DNA from: Planctomycetota bacterium
GTDB taxonomy: Bacteria; Planctomycetota; Phycisphaerae; Sedimentisphaerales; Anaerohalosphaeraceae
Length of the DNA stretch: 46,887 nt
Direction of reading: 5' to 3'
Assembly: GCA_013349435.1 (NCBI GenBank)
Contig: DUZQ01000014.1
Span: forward strand, 1 to 46,887
The position numbers were made by a program, and so were the translations under genes. The notes under the pieces were generated by a model, which was not told where the DNA came from, made no database searches, and saw only the letters and a program-made list of their open reading frames with translations. Below are positions 37,601 through 46,887 of the stretch, in pieces. Each line of letters opens with the position of its first letter. The first letter of the stretch is position 1.

Positions 37601-38345
37601 TATAGCTGATGATAGTAAAGGTTACATACTCAAGACAGATTCAGATGGCAACATTCATTGGGAGAAAACCTTACATGCTACCGTTCACGGAATGAGAGTA
37701 CACAAAGTAACTGAAGGTTTCGCAGTTTCAGGGGTATCCCGGGAAGGGGGTCGAAACTTTTGCCTTATTAAGACAGATAGTTCAGGAAAAATACAATGGC
37801 ATAAGAATTATGGAGGCAACGAACAGGAAGATTTGTTTGATTCTGACACGACCAAGGATGGCGGTTATATCTTAGCCGGGCATAAACTGATCAATGGAAA
37901 AGTCAGCGATAATACTGATGTATTTGACTTCTGGCTGGTAAAGGTCGATGGTGAAGGAAACCTGGAATGGGATAAAACTTTCGGACAGCCTCGAGGTTAC
38001 GATGCTAAACATATCCGGGATGAATGTTATGGTGTCAAGGCAACCTGTGATGGGGGATACGTTATGATTGGGGGTACGGGGGATGAAGATTCTTATTCCG
38101 GCCGGGGCCATCCTGCCGGTCCGTCAGATATCTGGAAATCTTATGTGGTTAGAACAGACTGCGACGGAAACCTGCTGTGGGAAGGACTTTACGGCGATCC
38201 AGCTGGCAATAATGCGGGTGAGTACATCAACCTGACAAGTGACGGTGGGTATGTAATATTTACAGATTCAGATACGGCGGGCACTATGAGGCCCAACAAT
38301 TTTGGTCTTATGAAAATAGCGCCGGATAAAAGTAACTTGAAATAA
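34689..38345 (+). CDS. GH2 glycoside hydrolase with seven-repeat beta-propeller-like tail
   Basis: The 1218-residue protein is an exported GH2 enzyme, probably a beta-galactosidase. An N-terminal signal (residues about 1-22, possibly a lipoprotein but with an atypical lipobox) is followed by sugar-binding (about 55-235), Ig-like (about 236-330) and TIM-barrel (about 332-620) domains. The acid/base Glu is E442 in WSTGNE and the nucleophile is E517 in LSTESS. A DUF4982-like and Ig-like part covers about 630-810. From about 828 to the end there are seven repeats built around DGGYIMAG or similar, with KTDxxGNIxW strands, that look like a beta-propeller. It is divergent from the broken beta-galactosidase and 5' to the ara genes. 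GGGAGA lies upstream of the ATG. Confidence 0.88.
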   Translation: MLFRDYRLLLITFTAISLNVSCSRFEHENKTSISSPLKKVAGLGEQIGTIRRRKIFNAGWRFVKEDIKNAQAFDFDDSNWRVLNVPHDWAIEGPFTKDVSFQGGYLPYPGVGWYRKTFEIPSDAQYVRIQFDGVMRDAKVWLNGKYIGHWPYGYSSFSFDLTEHVQRGRKNVLAVRVENEDESSRWYPGSGIYRNVWLTFTGPVHVGHWGTFVTSERITNKSAFVNVKTQVENQGKKAEQVTLETVIYNAQGKKVAKNTTKKRIDKKANKEFEQELKVIKPIRWDINNPYLYKAVSIVKIDDELVDQYETRFGIRTFRFDADEGFFLNGRLIKIKGVNLHHGLGPLGIAFSRRAAGRQLEIMKEMGCNAIRTAHNPPAPEQLELCDEMGLLVMDETFDEWKKPKVPNGYNKLFDKWAEKDTRALLKRDRNHPCIILWSTGNEIPELHTKQGKKNARMFAEICRKMDPTRPVSSGIHLSIKLDEELADSFDVLGLNYWQDRYEKIHNEFPKKPLLSTESSAVISTRGEYHFPVKRVPGGYRDKSLQISSYDIANCGFGDLPDVEFKLQQEYRWLMGEFVWSGFDYHGEPDPYEDMWPAHSSYFGILDMCGFKKDRFYLYQSQWTNEPMIHLLPHWNWNGREGEVTPVYCYTNCARAELFVNGRSLGKKEKKMGEYRLKWNEVVYKPGSIKAVGYDDNGNVLCQKEIRTAGRPYRIELVADRETFTADGKDLCFVTVKVVDKEGHLCPEADNLVYFNIEGRGQVACVGNGNPISHESYQAKQRKAFHGLCLVVVRSTKHNGNISLTANSDGLKEGEILLLTEDNSVEIPAMQWHKGHGTDNGDHVHYGMQTSDGGYIMAGQTSEGRRGSSDMLVVKTDMNGDLEWQKIICTPKLPDYANFVMEISDGFIVAGALAVSGDQDRALVKLDASGNIVWQRTYPHTDNDEIRGVDETEDGGLISTGYVGSKRRGYLFIADDSKGYILKTDSDGNIHWEKTLHATVHGMRVHKVTEGFAVSGVSREGGRNFCLIKTDSSGKIQWHKNYGGNEQEDLFDSDTTKDGGYILAGHKLINGKVSDNTDVFDFWLVKVDGEGNLEWDKTFGQPRGYDAKHIRDECYGVKATCDGGYVMIGGTGDEDSYSGRGHPAGPSDIWKSYVVRTDCDGNLLWEGLYGDPAGNNAGEYINLTSDGGYVIFTDSDTAGTMRPNNFGLMKIAPDKSNLK

Positions 38346-38401
38346 GGCGATAAAAAAGTAATATCTATTAAAAAGTCATACAACAAATCAAAGGAGTCTA
38401 A

Positions 38402-38437
38402 ATGTATTTGTATTCAAAGCTAATGAGTTTTTTATAA
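38402..38437 (+). CDS. Possible 11-residue leader peptide upstream of araB
   Basis: A strong AAGGAG (38391-38396) sits five bases before an ATG that opens an 11-codon frame, MYLYSKLMSFL, ending at TAA 16 bases before the araB start. Such a short frame with a good ribosome-binding site could be a leader that affects araB translation, or a decayed gene start. No attenuator hairpin is visible. Confidence 0.3.
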   Translation: MYLYSKLMSFL

Positions 38438-38453
38438 AGAAAGAGGGTTGTTT

Positions 38454-40139
38454 ATGTCTTATACGATTGGTCTGGATTACGGGACGAATTCGGTAAGGTG
38501 CGTTATTGTAAATGTTGCTGATGGTGTTGAAACAGCTACAGATGTTTTTAATTATCCAACCGGCGATATGGGGATAATACTTGATCCTGCTGACCACAAC
38601 CTTGCTCGGCAAAATCCTGCAGATTACATATTAGGCCTGGAAAAATCCGTCAAAAATGCGATTGACCAGGCTAAAAAGGCTGACAAGAATTTCAATCCTG
38701 AAAATGTGATTGGTATCGGAGTGGACACAACCGGCTCTACTCCACTACCGGTCGACAAAGAAGGAACGGCTCTGGCTTTGTTAAACGAATTCAAAGATAA
38801 TCCCAATGCCCACGCTTGGTTGTGGAAAGACCACACAGGCCACGCAGAAGCAGCCGAGATTACCGAATTAGCGGCCAAAGAACATCCGGAGTATCTGGCC
38901 AAATGCGGCGGCACATATTCGTCGGAGTGGTTTTTCAGTAAGATTTTGCATTGTCTTCGAGTAGATCCAAAGGTCTTAGACTCCGCCTATAGCTGGGTTG
39001 AGTGCTGTGATTATATCACCTCTTTTTTGACGGACACCGCAAGGCCGGACGTTATGAAGCGAAGCCGATGTGCAGCAGGCCACAAAGCTATGTTCAATAG
39101 CAATTGGAGCGGCCTACCTGTGAAGGACTTCCTGGTAAAGCTCGATCCAAGGCTTGGCGAGCTGCACGACAGGCTATACTCCGAGACCTATACCGTTGAT
39201 ACGGCAGCGGGGAAGCTGAGTGTTAAATGGGCCGAGAAGCTTGGTCTTCGTGCTGGGATTGGTGTGGCGGTATCAGCCTTTGATGCACATTTGGGAGCAA
39301 TAGGTGCCGGCGTTGGGCCCGGTAAATTAGTCAAGATAATCGGGACCAGCACTTGCGATGTTACCGTCTGGCCCAATACCGAGTCTCTTGCCGATGTCCC
39401 GGGCCTGTGCGGTATTGTAGACGGCTCGGTGCTGCCGGATTACTACGGTCTCGAAGCAGGTCAGTCGGCTGTAGGTGACATCTTCAATTGGTTTGTAAAT
39501 TATATCCAGCCGGGTGGAGAAGAAAACGGCTCACATGACGCTCTAACCGAAAAAGCAGCAAAGCTAAAACCGGGCCAATCAGGTTTGCTTGCTCTCGATT
39601 GGAATAACGGTAATAGAACCATTCTTGTCGACCAGAGACTTACCGGCCTGCTCATGGGACAGACCCTTCACACGAAACCCGAAGAAATCTACCGCGCCCT
39701 TATCGAAGCTACAGCCTTCGGTGCCCTGACAATTATCAACCGCTTCGAAGAATACGGTGTAAAAATCAATGAGGTAATCAACTGTGGCGGAATAGCCGAG
39801 AAGAATCCTCTTTTAATGCAGATATACGCCGACATAACGAATAGGGAAATGAAAATCGCTCGCTCATCTCAAACCTGTGCACTCGGTGCCGCAATGGCCG
39901 GTGCTGTTGTGGCCGGCAAGGAAAACGGTGGACATGACAATTTTGACCAAGCGCAAAAAGCTATGTGCGGCACAAAAGCTACAACATATAAACCTGATGC
40001 AGATAACCATAAAGTATATAAACAGCTCTATGAGCTTTATAAACAAATGCATGACGCCTTCGGACTGAAATCTTGGTCCGGCAAAATGGCTAATGTGATG
40101 AAAGATCTACTCAAAATTAAAGATACAGTTAATGCTTAA
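38454..40139 (+). CDS. araB: Ribulokinase
   Basis: AraB phosphorylates L-ribulose to L-ribulose-5-phosphate, the second step of L-arabinose catabolism. The 561-residue protein is of the FGGY kinase family: YTIGLDYGTNSVR at the start (phosphate-binding loop), GIGVDTTGST, the FDAHLGAIG segment in the second domain, and GGIAEKNPLLMQIYADI near the C-terminus. The start ATG at 38454 has GAGGG upstream; a TTG two codons earlier is less likely. It is followed eight bases later by araD, then araA. Confidence 0.95.
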   Translation: MSYTIGLDYGTNSVRCVIVNVADGVETATDVFNYPTGDMGIILDPADHNLARQNPADYILGLEKSVKNAIDQAKKADKNFNPENVIGIGVDTTGSTPLPVDKEGTALALLNEFKDNPNAHAWLWKDHTGHAEAAEITELAAKEHPEYLAKCGGTYSSEWFFSKILHCLRVDPKVLDSAYSWVECCDYITSFLTDTARPDVMKRSRCAAGHKAMFNSNWSGLPVKDFLVKLDPRLGELHDRLYSETYTVDTAAGKLSVKWAEKLGLRAGIGVAVSAFDAHLGAIGAGVGPGKLVKIIGTSTCDVTVWPNTESLADVPGLCGIVDGSVLPDYYGLEAGQSAVGDIFNWFVNYIQPGGEENGSHDALTEKAAKLKPGQSGLLALDWNNGNRTILVDQRLTGLLMGQTLHTKPEEIYRALIEATAFGALTIINRFEEYGVKINEVINCGGIAEKNPLLMQIYADITNREMKIARSSQTCALGAAMAGAVVAGKENGGHDNFDQAQKAMCGTKATTYKPDADNHKVYKQLYELYKQMHDAFGLKSWSGKMANVMKDLLKIKDTVNA

Positions 40140-40147
40140 GTAACCTT

Positions 40148-40837
40148 ATGTTGGAACAATTAAAAAGAGATGTTTGCAAGGCTAATATCGAACTGCAAAA
40201 ACAAGGTCTTGTTTTCTACAGCTTCGGCAATGTAAGCGGTATTGACCACGAAAAGGGCATTGTAGCCATCAAACCCAGCGGAGTTTCCTATGATAAACTA
40301 ACACCGGATAGAATAGTTCTGCTTGATCTGGATGGCAAAGTAATGGAAGGAGACCTTAATCCCTCGTCTGATACCCCCACGCATCTTGAACTTTATCGTC
40401 AATTTAACGTCATTGGCGGTATTTGCCACACTCACTCAAAATATGCTACCATGTGGGCACAGGCATGCAGGAGCCTGCCTTGTTTTGGAACAACTCATGC
40501 TGATTACTTTTATGACTCTGTTCCGGTAACGGATAAAATCTCAAAAGAACAGATTGAGTCCGACTACGAGTTGAATACAGGCAAAATTATAGTTGAGCGC
40601 TTCAAAGATTTAGATCCTTCTCAAATGCAGGCCGTTTTGGTAGCCCAACACGGACCGTTTACATGGGGAAAGGACGCTGATAAGGCGGTCGAAAACGCGG
40701 TTGTCCTCGAAGAGATAGCCCAAACAGCCATTGGAACTGTTCAGATTAATCCTGATCAACAAAATATATCGCAGGATTTGCTTGATAAGCACTATTTACG
40801 GAAGCATGGTAAAAACGCGTATTATGGTCAAAAATAG
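40148..40837 (+). CDS. araD: L-ribulose-5-phosphate 4-epimerase
   Basis: AraD converts L-ribulose-5-phosphate to D-xylulose-5-phosphate, which feeds the pentose phosphate pathway. The 229-residue protein is a class II aldolase-fold enzyme with the conserved [12 protein letters not shown] segment, zinc-binding HTHSKYA, and a third zinc His in [12 protein letters not shown]. Length is normal for AraD. It is cytoplasmic and sits between araB and araA in one operon; its stop lies 11 bases before the preferred araA start. Confidence 0.95.
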   Translation: MLEQLKRDVCKANIELQKQGLVFYSFGNVSGIDHEKGIVAIKPSGVSYDKLTPDRIVLLDLDGKVMEGDLNPSSDTPTHLELYRQFNVIGGICHTHSKYATMWAQACRSLPCFGTTHADYFYDSVPVTDKISKEQIESDYELNTGKIIVERFKDLDPSQMQAVLVAQHGPFTWGKDADKAVENAVVLEEIAQTAIGTVQINPDQQNISQDLLDKHYLRKHGKNAYYGQK

Positions 40838-40848
40838 GGGAAATGAAA

Positions 40849-42348
40849 ATGATTCCTGATCTTAAGGATTTTGAAGTATGGTTTGTAACGGGCTCGCAGC
40901 ATCTTTATGGCCCGGAGACCCTTAAGCAAGTAGCTAACGATTCAACAGAAATTGCACGATACCTTAGTAATTCATCAGGTATTCCCTGTAAAGTGATATT
41001 TAAACCTACCGTAAAGACTCCGGATGAAATATATAATCTGTGTAAAGAGGCTAATACAGATTCTAAATGTGTTGGTCTTATTATGTGGATGCATACATTC
41101 AGCCCGGGTAAAATGTGGATAGCGGGTTTAAATGCTCTCAGGAAACCTTTTGTTCATCTACACACCCAGTTTAACAGGGATATCCCCTGGGACGATATTG
41201 ACATGGATTTTATGAATCTCAATCAGTCTGCTCATGGCGGCAGGGAATTTGGATTCATTTGCACAAGAATGAGAAAGAACCGCAAGGTAATCGTTGGCCA
41301 TTGGAAAGATGAACAAATAATTAAGGAACTTGACTGCTGGATGAGAGCGGCTTGTGGATGGAACGACTGGCAGGGTATGAAAATCGCCCGCTTTGGCGAC
41401 AATATGCGGGAAGTGGCGGTTACAGAAGGTGACAAGGTCGAAGCGCAGAAGCGGTTTGGGTACTCGGTTAATGGTTACGGCGTTGGCGACCTGGTGGAAT
41501 TTATCAACAAAGTAACTGATAGTGAAATTGACAATTTGATTTCCGAATATAAACAACAGTATGAAATTACAGGAGATATAAACAGCGATTCAATACGCGA
41601 AGCTACCAGAATAGAAAGTGGAATGAGACTGTTTTTAGCTGATGGTGGCTTTAAGGCGTTTACCACTACATTCGAGAATTTGCACGGACTCAAGCAATTG
41701 CCGGGTCTTGCCGTTCAAAGACTAATGGCGGATGGTTATGGTTTCGGTGCTGAAGGCGACTGGAAAACCGCGGCACTTGTCCGCGCTATGAAAGTCATGG
41801 CCTCTGGCTTAAAAGGCGGTACTTCATTCATGGAAGATTATACATACCATTTTGAACCTGAAAACGAAATGGTTCTTGGAGCTCATATGCTTGAAGTATG
41901 CTCGTCTATCTCCGATGGAAAACCCAAACTTGAGGTTCATCCACTCGGTATCGGAGGAAAAGCAGATCCTGCGAGAGTTGTTTTTAATGTTCCTGACGGC
42001 CGTGGTGTCAACGCTACACTTATTGATATGGGTAATCGATTCAGGATGATTGTTAATCCATGTGAGGTTGTAAAGCCTCAAAAGGATTTGCCGAATCTTC
42101 CGGTTGCAAGAGTTTTGTGGAAACCTTTGCCTGATTTAAAAACCGCGGCACAAGCCTGGATCCTCGCCGGCGGTGCTCATCACACAAGCTTTAGTATGGC
42201 TATATCAACTCAACACCTGGAAGACTTTGCCGAAATGGCGAATGTCGAATTGCTGACAATTGATCAAAAAACTAATATATCTGATTTCAAAAACCAATGT
42301 CGTTGGAATGAAATATCATTTCTCTCGGTAAATGGTATTTCTCATTAA
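40849..42348 (+). CDS. araA: L-arabinose isomerase
   Basis: AraA converts L-arabinose to L-ribulose, the first step of arabinose catabolism. The 499-residue protein has the family start [14 protein letters not shown] and [13 protein letters not shown]. It also has catalytic glutamates in [12 protein letters not shown] and [13 protein letters not shown], with metal-binding His residues in the latter and in [10 protein letters not shown] start at the second ATG (40849), eight bases after AGGGG; the first ATG (40843) is too close to it. It is the last gene of the araBDA operon. No araR or araC regulator is in the window. Confidence 0.95.
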   Translation: MIPDLKDFEVWFVTGSQHLYGPETLKQVANDSTEIARYLSNSSGIPCKVIFKPTVKTPDEIYNLCKEANTDSKCVGLIMWMHTFSPGKMWIAGLNALRKPFVHLHTQFNRDIPWDDIDMDFMNLNQSAHGGREFGFICTRMRKNRKVIVGHWKDEQIIKELDCWMRAACGWNDWQGMKIARFGDNMREVAVTEGDKVEAQKRFGYSVNGYGVGDLVEFINKVTDSEIDNLISEYKQQYEITGDINSDSIREATRIESGMRLFLADGGFKAFTTTFENLHGLKQLPGLAVQRLMADGYGFGAEGDWKTAALVRAMKVMASGLKGGTSFMEDYTYHFEPENEMVLGAHMLEVCSSISDGKPKLEVHPLGIGGKADPARVVFNVPDGRGVNATLIDMGNRFRMIVNPCEVVKPQKDLPNLPVARVLWKPLPDLKTAAQAWILAGGAHHTSFSMAISTQHLEDFAEMANVELLTIDQKTNISDFKNQCRWNEISFLSVNGISH

Positions 42349-42636
42349 CCACTATTTTCTCAAAACATGCCATTTCTGCAACTTGTATTAAGAGTGGTAA
42401 AGTTTAGCCTAAGTTTTTCGTGATTAATTCCGAAATTATCCAAGTTATTCCATACCTGGTCATGACGTGGTCGATGGTCATTTTCCTTGTCGGCAAATTG
42501 TTCCTGATATTCTTTCTTTGTTCAAATGTCATGCGCTTTGCCGATATGTCATTACCAACGACAACAATATTATGCAAAAAAACACGCAACTTGTTTGTCT
42601 CATATTTTTATTCGCTTTCGAATTCCAAGAATTCAC

Positions 42637-44205
42637 CTATTCTCCTGATTCTATTTCGAACACAACTATCGACTTTGCTGGAAGAGTGGTCTTAAAACCG
42701 TTCTGAGTTTTACGATATTCATCAAAATCCGACGGCTTGACAACTTCGGGATTATCGAAAGTATTGTGGGATGTTATCTCTGGTGCTGTCAGAACCTTAC
42801 CTATTATCCTGCCTACTTTAGCCCCGCGAATTTCGCAGATCAGTTCTGCATCATCATTTGGATTCATATTGCAAATTGAAATATGGATTTTGCCAGACTC
42901 ATCTTGTGAAGCGGAAACATTTAATCCTGGAATCCTATCTTCATCAAAGCGATAATCCTCGCATTCCAAGTCGGCGGGAAGCAATGTTGCATCGTGATGG
43001 ACCTTATACGAATCAAACACATGATACGATGGAGTAAGAATCATCTTTGCACCGTCAGTGAGAATCATCGCCTGCAGGACGTTCACCGTTTGTGCGATAT
43101 TACCCATCCTGACACGTTCGCAATGATTGTTCATAATATTTAAGGATACTCCGGCTACCATAGCATCACGCAGAGAATTCTGCTGATAGAGAAATCCTTC
43201 ATTGGTGCCGGATTCGACATCATGCCAAGCCCCCCATTCACCTACGATTAGAGCAATCCTCTTCTTGGGGTCATATCTATCCATAATGTTCGACTGCGTC
43301 GTGATAATCTCATCGAGACGCATCGCGCGTCTGAGCTGGTGAAACCAGTCGACTTCCTCAAACTTGGTAGCGGAACGGCTATCTTCCCCACTGCCACAGT
43401 AGTAGTGCAGGTCTAAACCACGCATCATACCTTTCTCAACATTCTTCATCATAACTTCCATCCACTTGATATCTTCGCCGTATGGCCCACATGCGACCTT
43501 AAAGGTATCGGCATCAGGATAATCGCGTACATAGGTCTGGAAACGCCGGTACACATCAACATAGTATTCGGGCCGCATCTGGCCGCCGCAACCCCAGTTC
43601 TCATTACCCACTCCCCAATACTTCACTCGCCAAGGTTCTTCACGGCCGTTCTTACGTCGAAGGTCAGCCATGGGGCTGACACCATCAAAGTTTACATATT
43701 CGACCCACTCGGATAATTCCTGAACGGTTCCGCTGCCGACATTACCGGTAATGAACGGCTCACAACCTATCTGTTCGCACAAATCCAGAAACTCATGGGT
43801 TCCGAAGTGGTTATTCTCAGTTACACCGCCCCAGTGGGTATTAATCATGCTGGGACGATTCTCGCGCGGACCGATTCCATCCTTCCAATGGTATTCGTCT
43901 GCAAAACAACCGCCCGGCCAGCGCAGGACCGGAACCTTGATTTTCTTCAGCGCTTCGACCACATCGTTACGGATTCCCCGAGTATTGGGTATGGGACTAT
44001 CTTCGCCCACCCAGTAGCCCTCATAGACACAACGGCCCAGATGCTCAGAAAAATGGCCATAGATGTTTTTGTCAATTGTTTCCCTGCCGAGGTCGGCCTG
44101 GATGACAAGTTTATTCCGGGCGCAGGCCGGTTCGAAGCTTGCTCCAAAAACAAAGGAAGCCAACATCGAGATAAATATAACATTGAGCAATTTATTGTTG
44201 GACAT
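42637..44205 (-). CDS. Secreted GH51 alpha-L-arabinofuranosidase
   Basis: The 522-residue enzyme releases terminal L-arabinofuranose from arabinan, arabinoxylan or arabinogalactan. A signal peptide ends near residue 29 (SFEPACA), so it acts in the periplasm or outside. The barrel carries [14 protein letters not shown], the acid/base E202 in [10 protein letters not shown] and the nucleophile E323 in IVGEWGAW, as in GH51. A C-terminal beta-sandwich follows. AGGAGA lies upstream of the ATG. It converges on the araBDA operon, which would use its product. Between them (42349-42636) I see no gene. Confidence 0.93.
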   Translation of the reverse strand: MSNNKLLNVIFISMLASFVFGASFEPACARNKLVIQADLGRETIDKNIYGHFSEHLGRCVYEGYWVGEDSPIPNTRGIRNDVVEALKKIKVPVLRWPGGCFADEYHWKDGIGPRENRPSMINTHWGGVTENNHFGTHEFLDLCEQIGCEPFITGNVGSGTVQELSEWVEYVNFDGVSPMADLRRKNGREEPWRVKYWGVGNENWGCGGQMRPEYYVDVYRRFQTYVRDYPDADTFKVACGPYGEDIKWMEVMMKNVEKGMMRGLDLHYYCGSGEDSRSATKFEEVDWFHQLRRAMRLDEIITTQSNIMDRYDPKKRIALIVGEWGAWHDVESGTNEGFLYQQNSLRDAMVAGVSLNIMNNHCERVRMGNIAQTVNVLQAMILTDGAKMILTPSYHVFDSYKVHHDATLLPADLECEDYRFDEDRIPGLNVSASQDESGKIHISICNMNPNDDAELICEIRGAKVGRIIGKVLTAPEITSHNTFDNPEVVKPSDFDEYRKTQNGFKTTLPAKSIVVFEIESGE

Positions 44206-44480
44206 AGTATTTCTCCTATATTTTGAGTCTAAATCAGGTTTTTTTGTTTGTACTTGCTCACGACTACCACGGACAAGATTTCAAATATACTAAACCCGAT
44301 ATTTTAAAATTTACTCTGGTAAAAACACAGTCTTCTCCATATTACAAAAAAATCATATTTAACAACCACCCTTCTCGTAATTAATCCCAAAGAACCATCT
44401 GGCAACCATATTTAGGACTGTATTTATACATATTCATGATTTTTAATTTTCAGGTTTATTTACCCTCCATTTTACTATAG

Positions 44481-46193
44481 TTATATTCCCATATCTTTCC
44501 AGGTCTTTGGATAGAAGCGTTGGGGTGGCTCAAAACCCCGTTTACGTCTCACAGGCCAGGGCAATACACAACAGCGATTGGCCCATATATCATACATCCG
44601 GATCATTTTGGTTCGCAGTTGTGGGTGAACATCCGACAGGTCGTGCATTTCCGTTCGGTCGGACTCCATGTCATAGAGCCTCCAGGGCTCGTCATGCTCG
44701 GCGACAAGCTTCCACTTACCCATGCGCACGGCGCGATTGCCTTCATGCTCGAAGTAGATAGCTTCTCGGCCCAGAGGCTTACCGTCAAAAGCAGGTAAGA
44801 GTGACACTCCCTCCATCGGCTGTATCGCACGCCCTTTATAATGCTCCGGATACTCAGCCTGGGCTAATTCCAGACATGTGGGCATAAGGTCAATCAAATG
44901 CACCGGCTCGTGTCGAAACGCTCCATGGTATTTAATTCGGTCCGGCCAATGGGCGATAAGCGGCGAAGCAACACCGCCTTCATGTGACCAATGTTTATAC
45001 TTGCGGTATGGTGTATTCGAAGCATTTGCCCAGCCCCGGCCGTAAGTTAGGAAGTAACCTTCTTTTGTTCCTAATTGCCAGGCTGGACCACCACCATACA
45101 CATCCTCATAGCCTTCCTCATCGTCTTCGGCGCAGGCGCCGTTATCAACGAAAAACAGAATGAGCGTATTGTCCAACTCACCCAAGTCTTTTAAAGTTTT
45201 AACCAGCCAGCCGATGTTCTTGTCAATACGGTCGATCATAGCGGCATAGATGGCCATGCGAAAGTCGAGTTCATCCTTCTTTTCCTCGGCGATGTCGTCC
45301 CAAGCCGGGCAGTCGCGGTTGGAAAGACCCCACTCGGCCTTAACCAAACCCATCTTAATCATCCGCTCGTAGCGCTGCTTACGGATAACATCCCAGCCTT
45401 TTCTGTATTTACCGCGATACTTGGCAATATCTTGGGGCCAGGCGTGAAGCGGCCAGTGGGGGGCGTTGTACGCAAGGTAGCAAAAGAACGGATTGTCGTC
45501 TGCCTTAGAGGCCTCGGATATAAACCTGATTGCATAGTCGGTGAAGGCATCGGTCGTATAAAAGCCGTCCCAAGGCTTGATGCGCTCACGATTGTGCAAA
45601 AGCAGCCTTTTGGGTGCCGGATTCCAGTAGTTACAGGCACCACGAATGATACCGAAGTACTCATCGAATCCCCTGTCCATCGGCCACATCCCCTCGAACG
45701 TACCGACATGCCACTTGCCCGACATGAGGGTGTGGTAGCCGAACGGTTTCAATGCCTCGGCGATGGTCACACAGTTGCGGTTCAGCGAACCTCTGTAGCC
45801 GGGATAACCGTAATCGTAATGCTGCTCTTGGCCTTCCTCGTTCGCTTCGGCATTTTCGACCGTCATATGGCCTATACCAGCCTGATGAGAATATAAGCCG
45901 GTGAGCAGTGAAGCACGAGTCGGACAACAACGCGCTGTGTTGTAAAACTGGGTAAAGCGGAGACCATGAGCGGCAAGATTGTCGAGGTTTGGAGTGTCGA
46001 TTTCACCGCCATAGCAGCCAATGTCAGAATAACCCATATCATCGGCCATAATTAAAATTATATTCGGCTTCTTTGTCGAATACTTCTGTCCCGACAACTT
46101 CGTCTTGTTGATACATCCCGGTATCGTCAAATAAACTGTACCGCTACCGATTGCTTTGAGAAAGTCACGGCGAGTATAATTAGCTTTCTTCAC
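44481..46193 (-). CDS. Tat-exported sulfatase (S1 type)
   Basis: This 570-residue arylsulfatase-type enzyme removes sulfate esters from a carbohydrate or other substrate. The N-terminus has a Tat motif TRRDFLKAIG and a hydrophobic part ending in PGC, so it may also be lipid-anchored. Metal ligands lie in IMADDMGYSD. C89 in RCCPTRASLLTG is the formylglycine residue of the C-x-P-x-R motif and needs a modifying enzyme (not in the window). A further metal site is FVDNGACAE. It starts at a GTG with AAGGAG seven bases upstream. It lies between GH51 and the half transporter on the same strand. Confidence 0.92.
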   Translation of the reverse strand: MKKANYTRRDFLKAIGSGTVYLTIPGCINKTKLSGQKYSTKKPNIILIMADDMGYSDIGCYGGEIDTPNLDNLAAHGLRFTQFYNTARCCPTRASLLTGLYSHQAGIGHMTVENAEANEEGQEQHYDYGYPGYRGSLNRNCVTIAEALKPFGYHTLMSGKWHVGTFEGMWPMDRGFDEYFGIIRGACNYWNPAPKRLLLHNRERIKPWDGFYTTDAFTDYAIRFISEASKADDNPFFCYLAYNAPHWPLHAWPQDIAKYRGKYRKGWDVIRKQRYERMIKMGLVKAEWGLSNRDCPAWDDIAEEKKDELDFRMAIYAAMIDRIDKNIGWLVKTLKDLGELDNTLILFFVDNGACAEDDEEGYEDVYGGGPAWQLGTKEGYFLTYGRGWANASNTPYRKYKHWSHEGGVASPLIAHWPDRIKYHGAFRHEPVHLIDLMPTCLELAQAEYPEHYKGRAIQPMEGVSLLPAFDGKPLGREAIYFEHEGNRAVRMGKWKLVAEHDEPWRLYDMESDRTEMHDLSDVHPQLRTKMIRMYDIWANRCCVLPWPVRRKRGFEPPQRFYPKTWKDMGI

Positions 46194-46252
46194 CTTAATG
46201 CTCCTTTTAATCGATTGACATTTCTCAATAAAATTGCCAACAAATAATTAGC

Positions 46253-46732
46253 TTAGAAATCACAATTAATAATATACGTTACGTCACCGGCAACCACCAC
46301 TCCGGCCACACCCATTAACAAAAGTGCTGCATTACCGGATGGATCAACACGATAGGTTGTGATAACTCCAATTGCCAATGCCAAGCCGATTCCTATAGGG
46401 AACGCAACGGCCATGCCCGCAATATCAATCGCTGCAACCAGCAGAATGTTCGCGATGTTAAATATGACTCCACCCAAAAATGCATAACCTAAGTACTTAC
46501 TCGATGCCTGGCTGAGGTCAGCGAAAAAGCTCCGTCCCCCAACCCCAATACTTCCCATTGTCAATGCCAACAGTAGTGTCAGTAAGAGCACACCGATACA
46601 ATAATCCCAGTAAAAAAGTTGAAATCGCCATTCTTTCGTTGCTAGTTTCTGTGTGTTCGCCCAAGACCCCCAGCACAGCATCGTAATGAAACACATCACC
46701 ACTGCCACTGCGTAAGATTCAATAGTTACCAT
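46253..46732 (-). pseudogene. Truncated GRP/RhaT-like sugar transporter
   Basis: The 159-residue product matches the N-terminal half of a GRP-type (DMT superfamily) sugar permease: MLCWGSWANTQKLA, FYWDYCIGVLLLTLLLA, AFLGGVIFNIANILLVAAIDIAGMAVAFPIGIGLALAIG. Members are about 330 residues with ten helices, but here the reading ends after about five helices in TYIINCDF and no continuation is found in the 60 bases before the sulfatase. AGGAG is present before the ATG. The gene appears to have lost its 3' half. Such half-length products might still dimerise, but loss is more likely. Confidence 0.75.
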
Positions 46733-46887
46733 TTTTAACTCCTATATTTCAAATAAAATATTTCGTAACCGTTCACAGTTTTTGACACGTTAACGATGGA
46801 TATCTTTTGTTGCTCCAATGAGCAATAACAGATTCATGGATAAAATCAAAAACATTCCGTTGCTGTTTTTTACAGCTTGCGATCGTA

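Noticed and set aside
42404..42706. Open frames on both strands in the gap between araA and GH51
   Set aside because: Overlapping, of atypical composition and without recognised motifs or ribosome-binding sites; the gap is a convergent intergenic region.

Overview
The window reads as a chromosomal segment of a Gram-negative, lipid A-making bacterium, most likely a member of the Planctomycetota, probably Phycisphaerae. This is inferred from the combination of a single-chain SecD-SecF protein with very large periplasmic domains, LpxB, DapF, a WhiG/FliA-type sigma factor, a DUF4282 protein, a TPR protein ending in RNA-polymerase alpha-CTD domains, a Tat-exported sulfatase and many palindromic dispersed repeats. 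No rRNA, tRNA, CRISPR array, insertion sequence or complete phage was seen.

Positions 1-17,400 are mostly housekeeping. They start with an RHS-repeat remnant ended by a stop codon, a secreted coiled-coil protein and a YdjC/ChbG-type deacetylase. A plus-strand block follows: TPR-alphaCTD protein, SpoIID/LytB protein, tgt, yajC, secDF and a LysM protein. The cluster tgt-yajC-secDF is the classical queuosine/secretion linkage. Next come a zinc-ribbon protein, dapF, a DUF4282 membrane protein, and a minus-strand set of a MerR regulator, a FlgB-like rod protein and a WhiG/FliA sigma factor. A GAF-GGDEF diguanylate cyclase is divergent from the MerR gene. Intergenic gaps carry dispersed repeats and hairpin elements.

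Positions 17,527-29,901 hold a nearly complete type II secretion operon on the minus strand, transcribed gspE-F-G-H-I-J-K-L-M-C-like-D, with many overlapping genes. Prepilin peptidase (gspO) is not in the window. A palindromic element sits inside the reading frame of gspK. lpxB is divergent from gspE.

Positions 32,088-46,732 form a carbohydrate-utilisation region: a broken LacZ-type GH2 beta-galactosidase joined to a lamin-tail-domain remnant; an intact GH2 enzyme carrying a seven-repeat beta-propeller-like tail; araB-araD-araA for L-arabinose catabolism; a secreted GH51 alpha-L-arabinofuranosidase; a Tat-exported sulfatase; and a half-length sugar transporter. Together they suggest use of an arabinose- and galactose-containing, possibly sulfated, polysaccharide such as arabinogalactan. 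The T2SS next door could export the enzymes, but that link is an inference. Four features show decay in the window (RHS tail, beta-galactosidase, lamin-tail piece, transporter).
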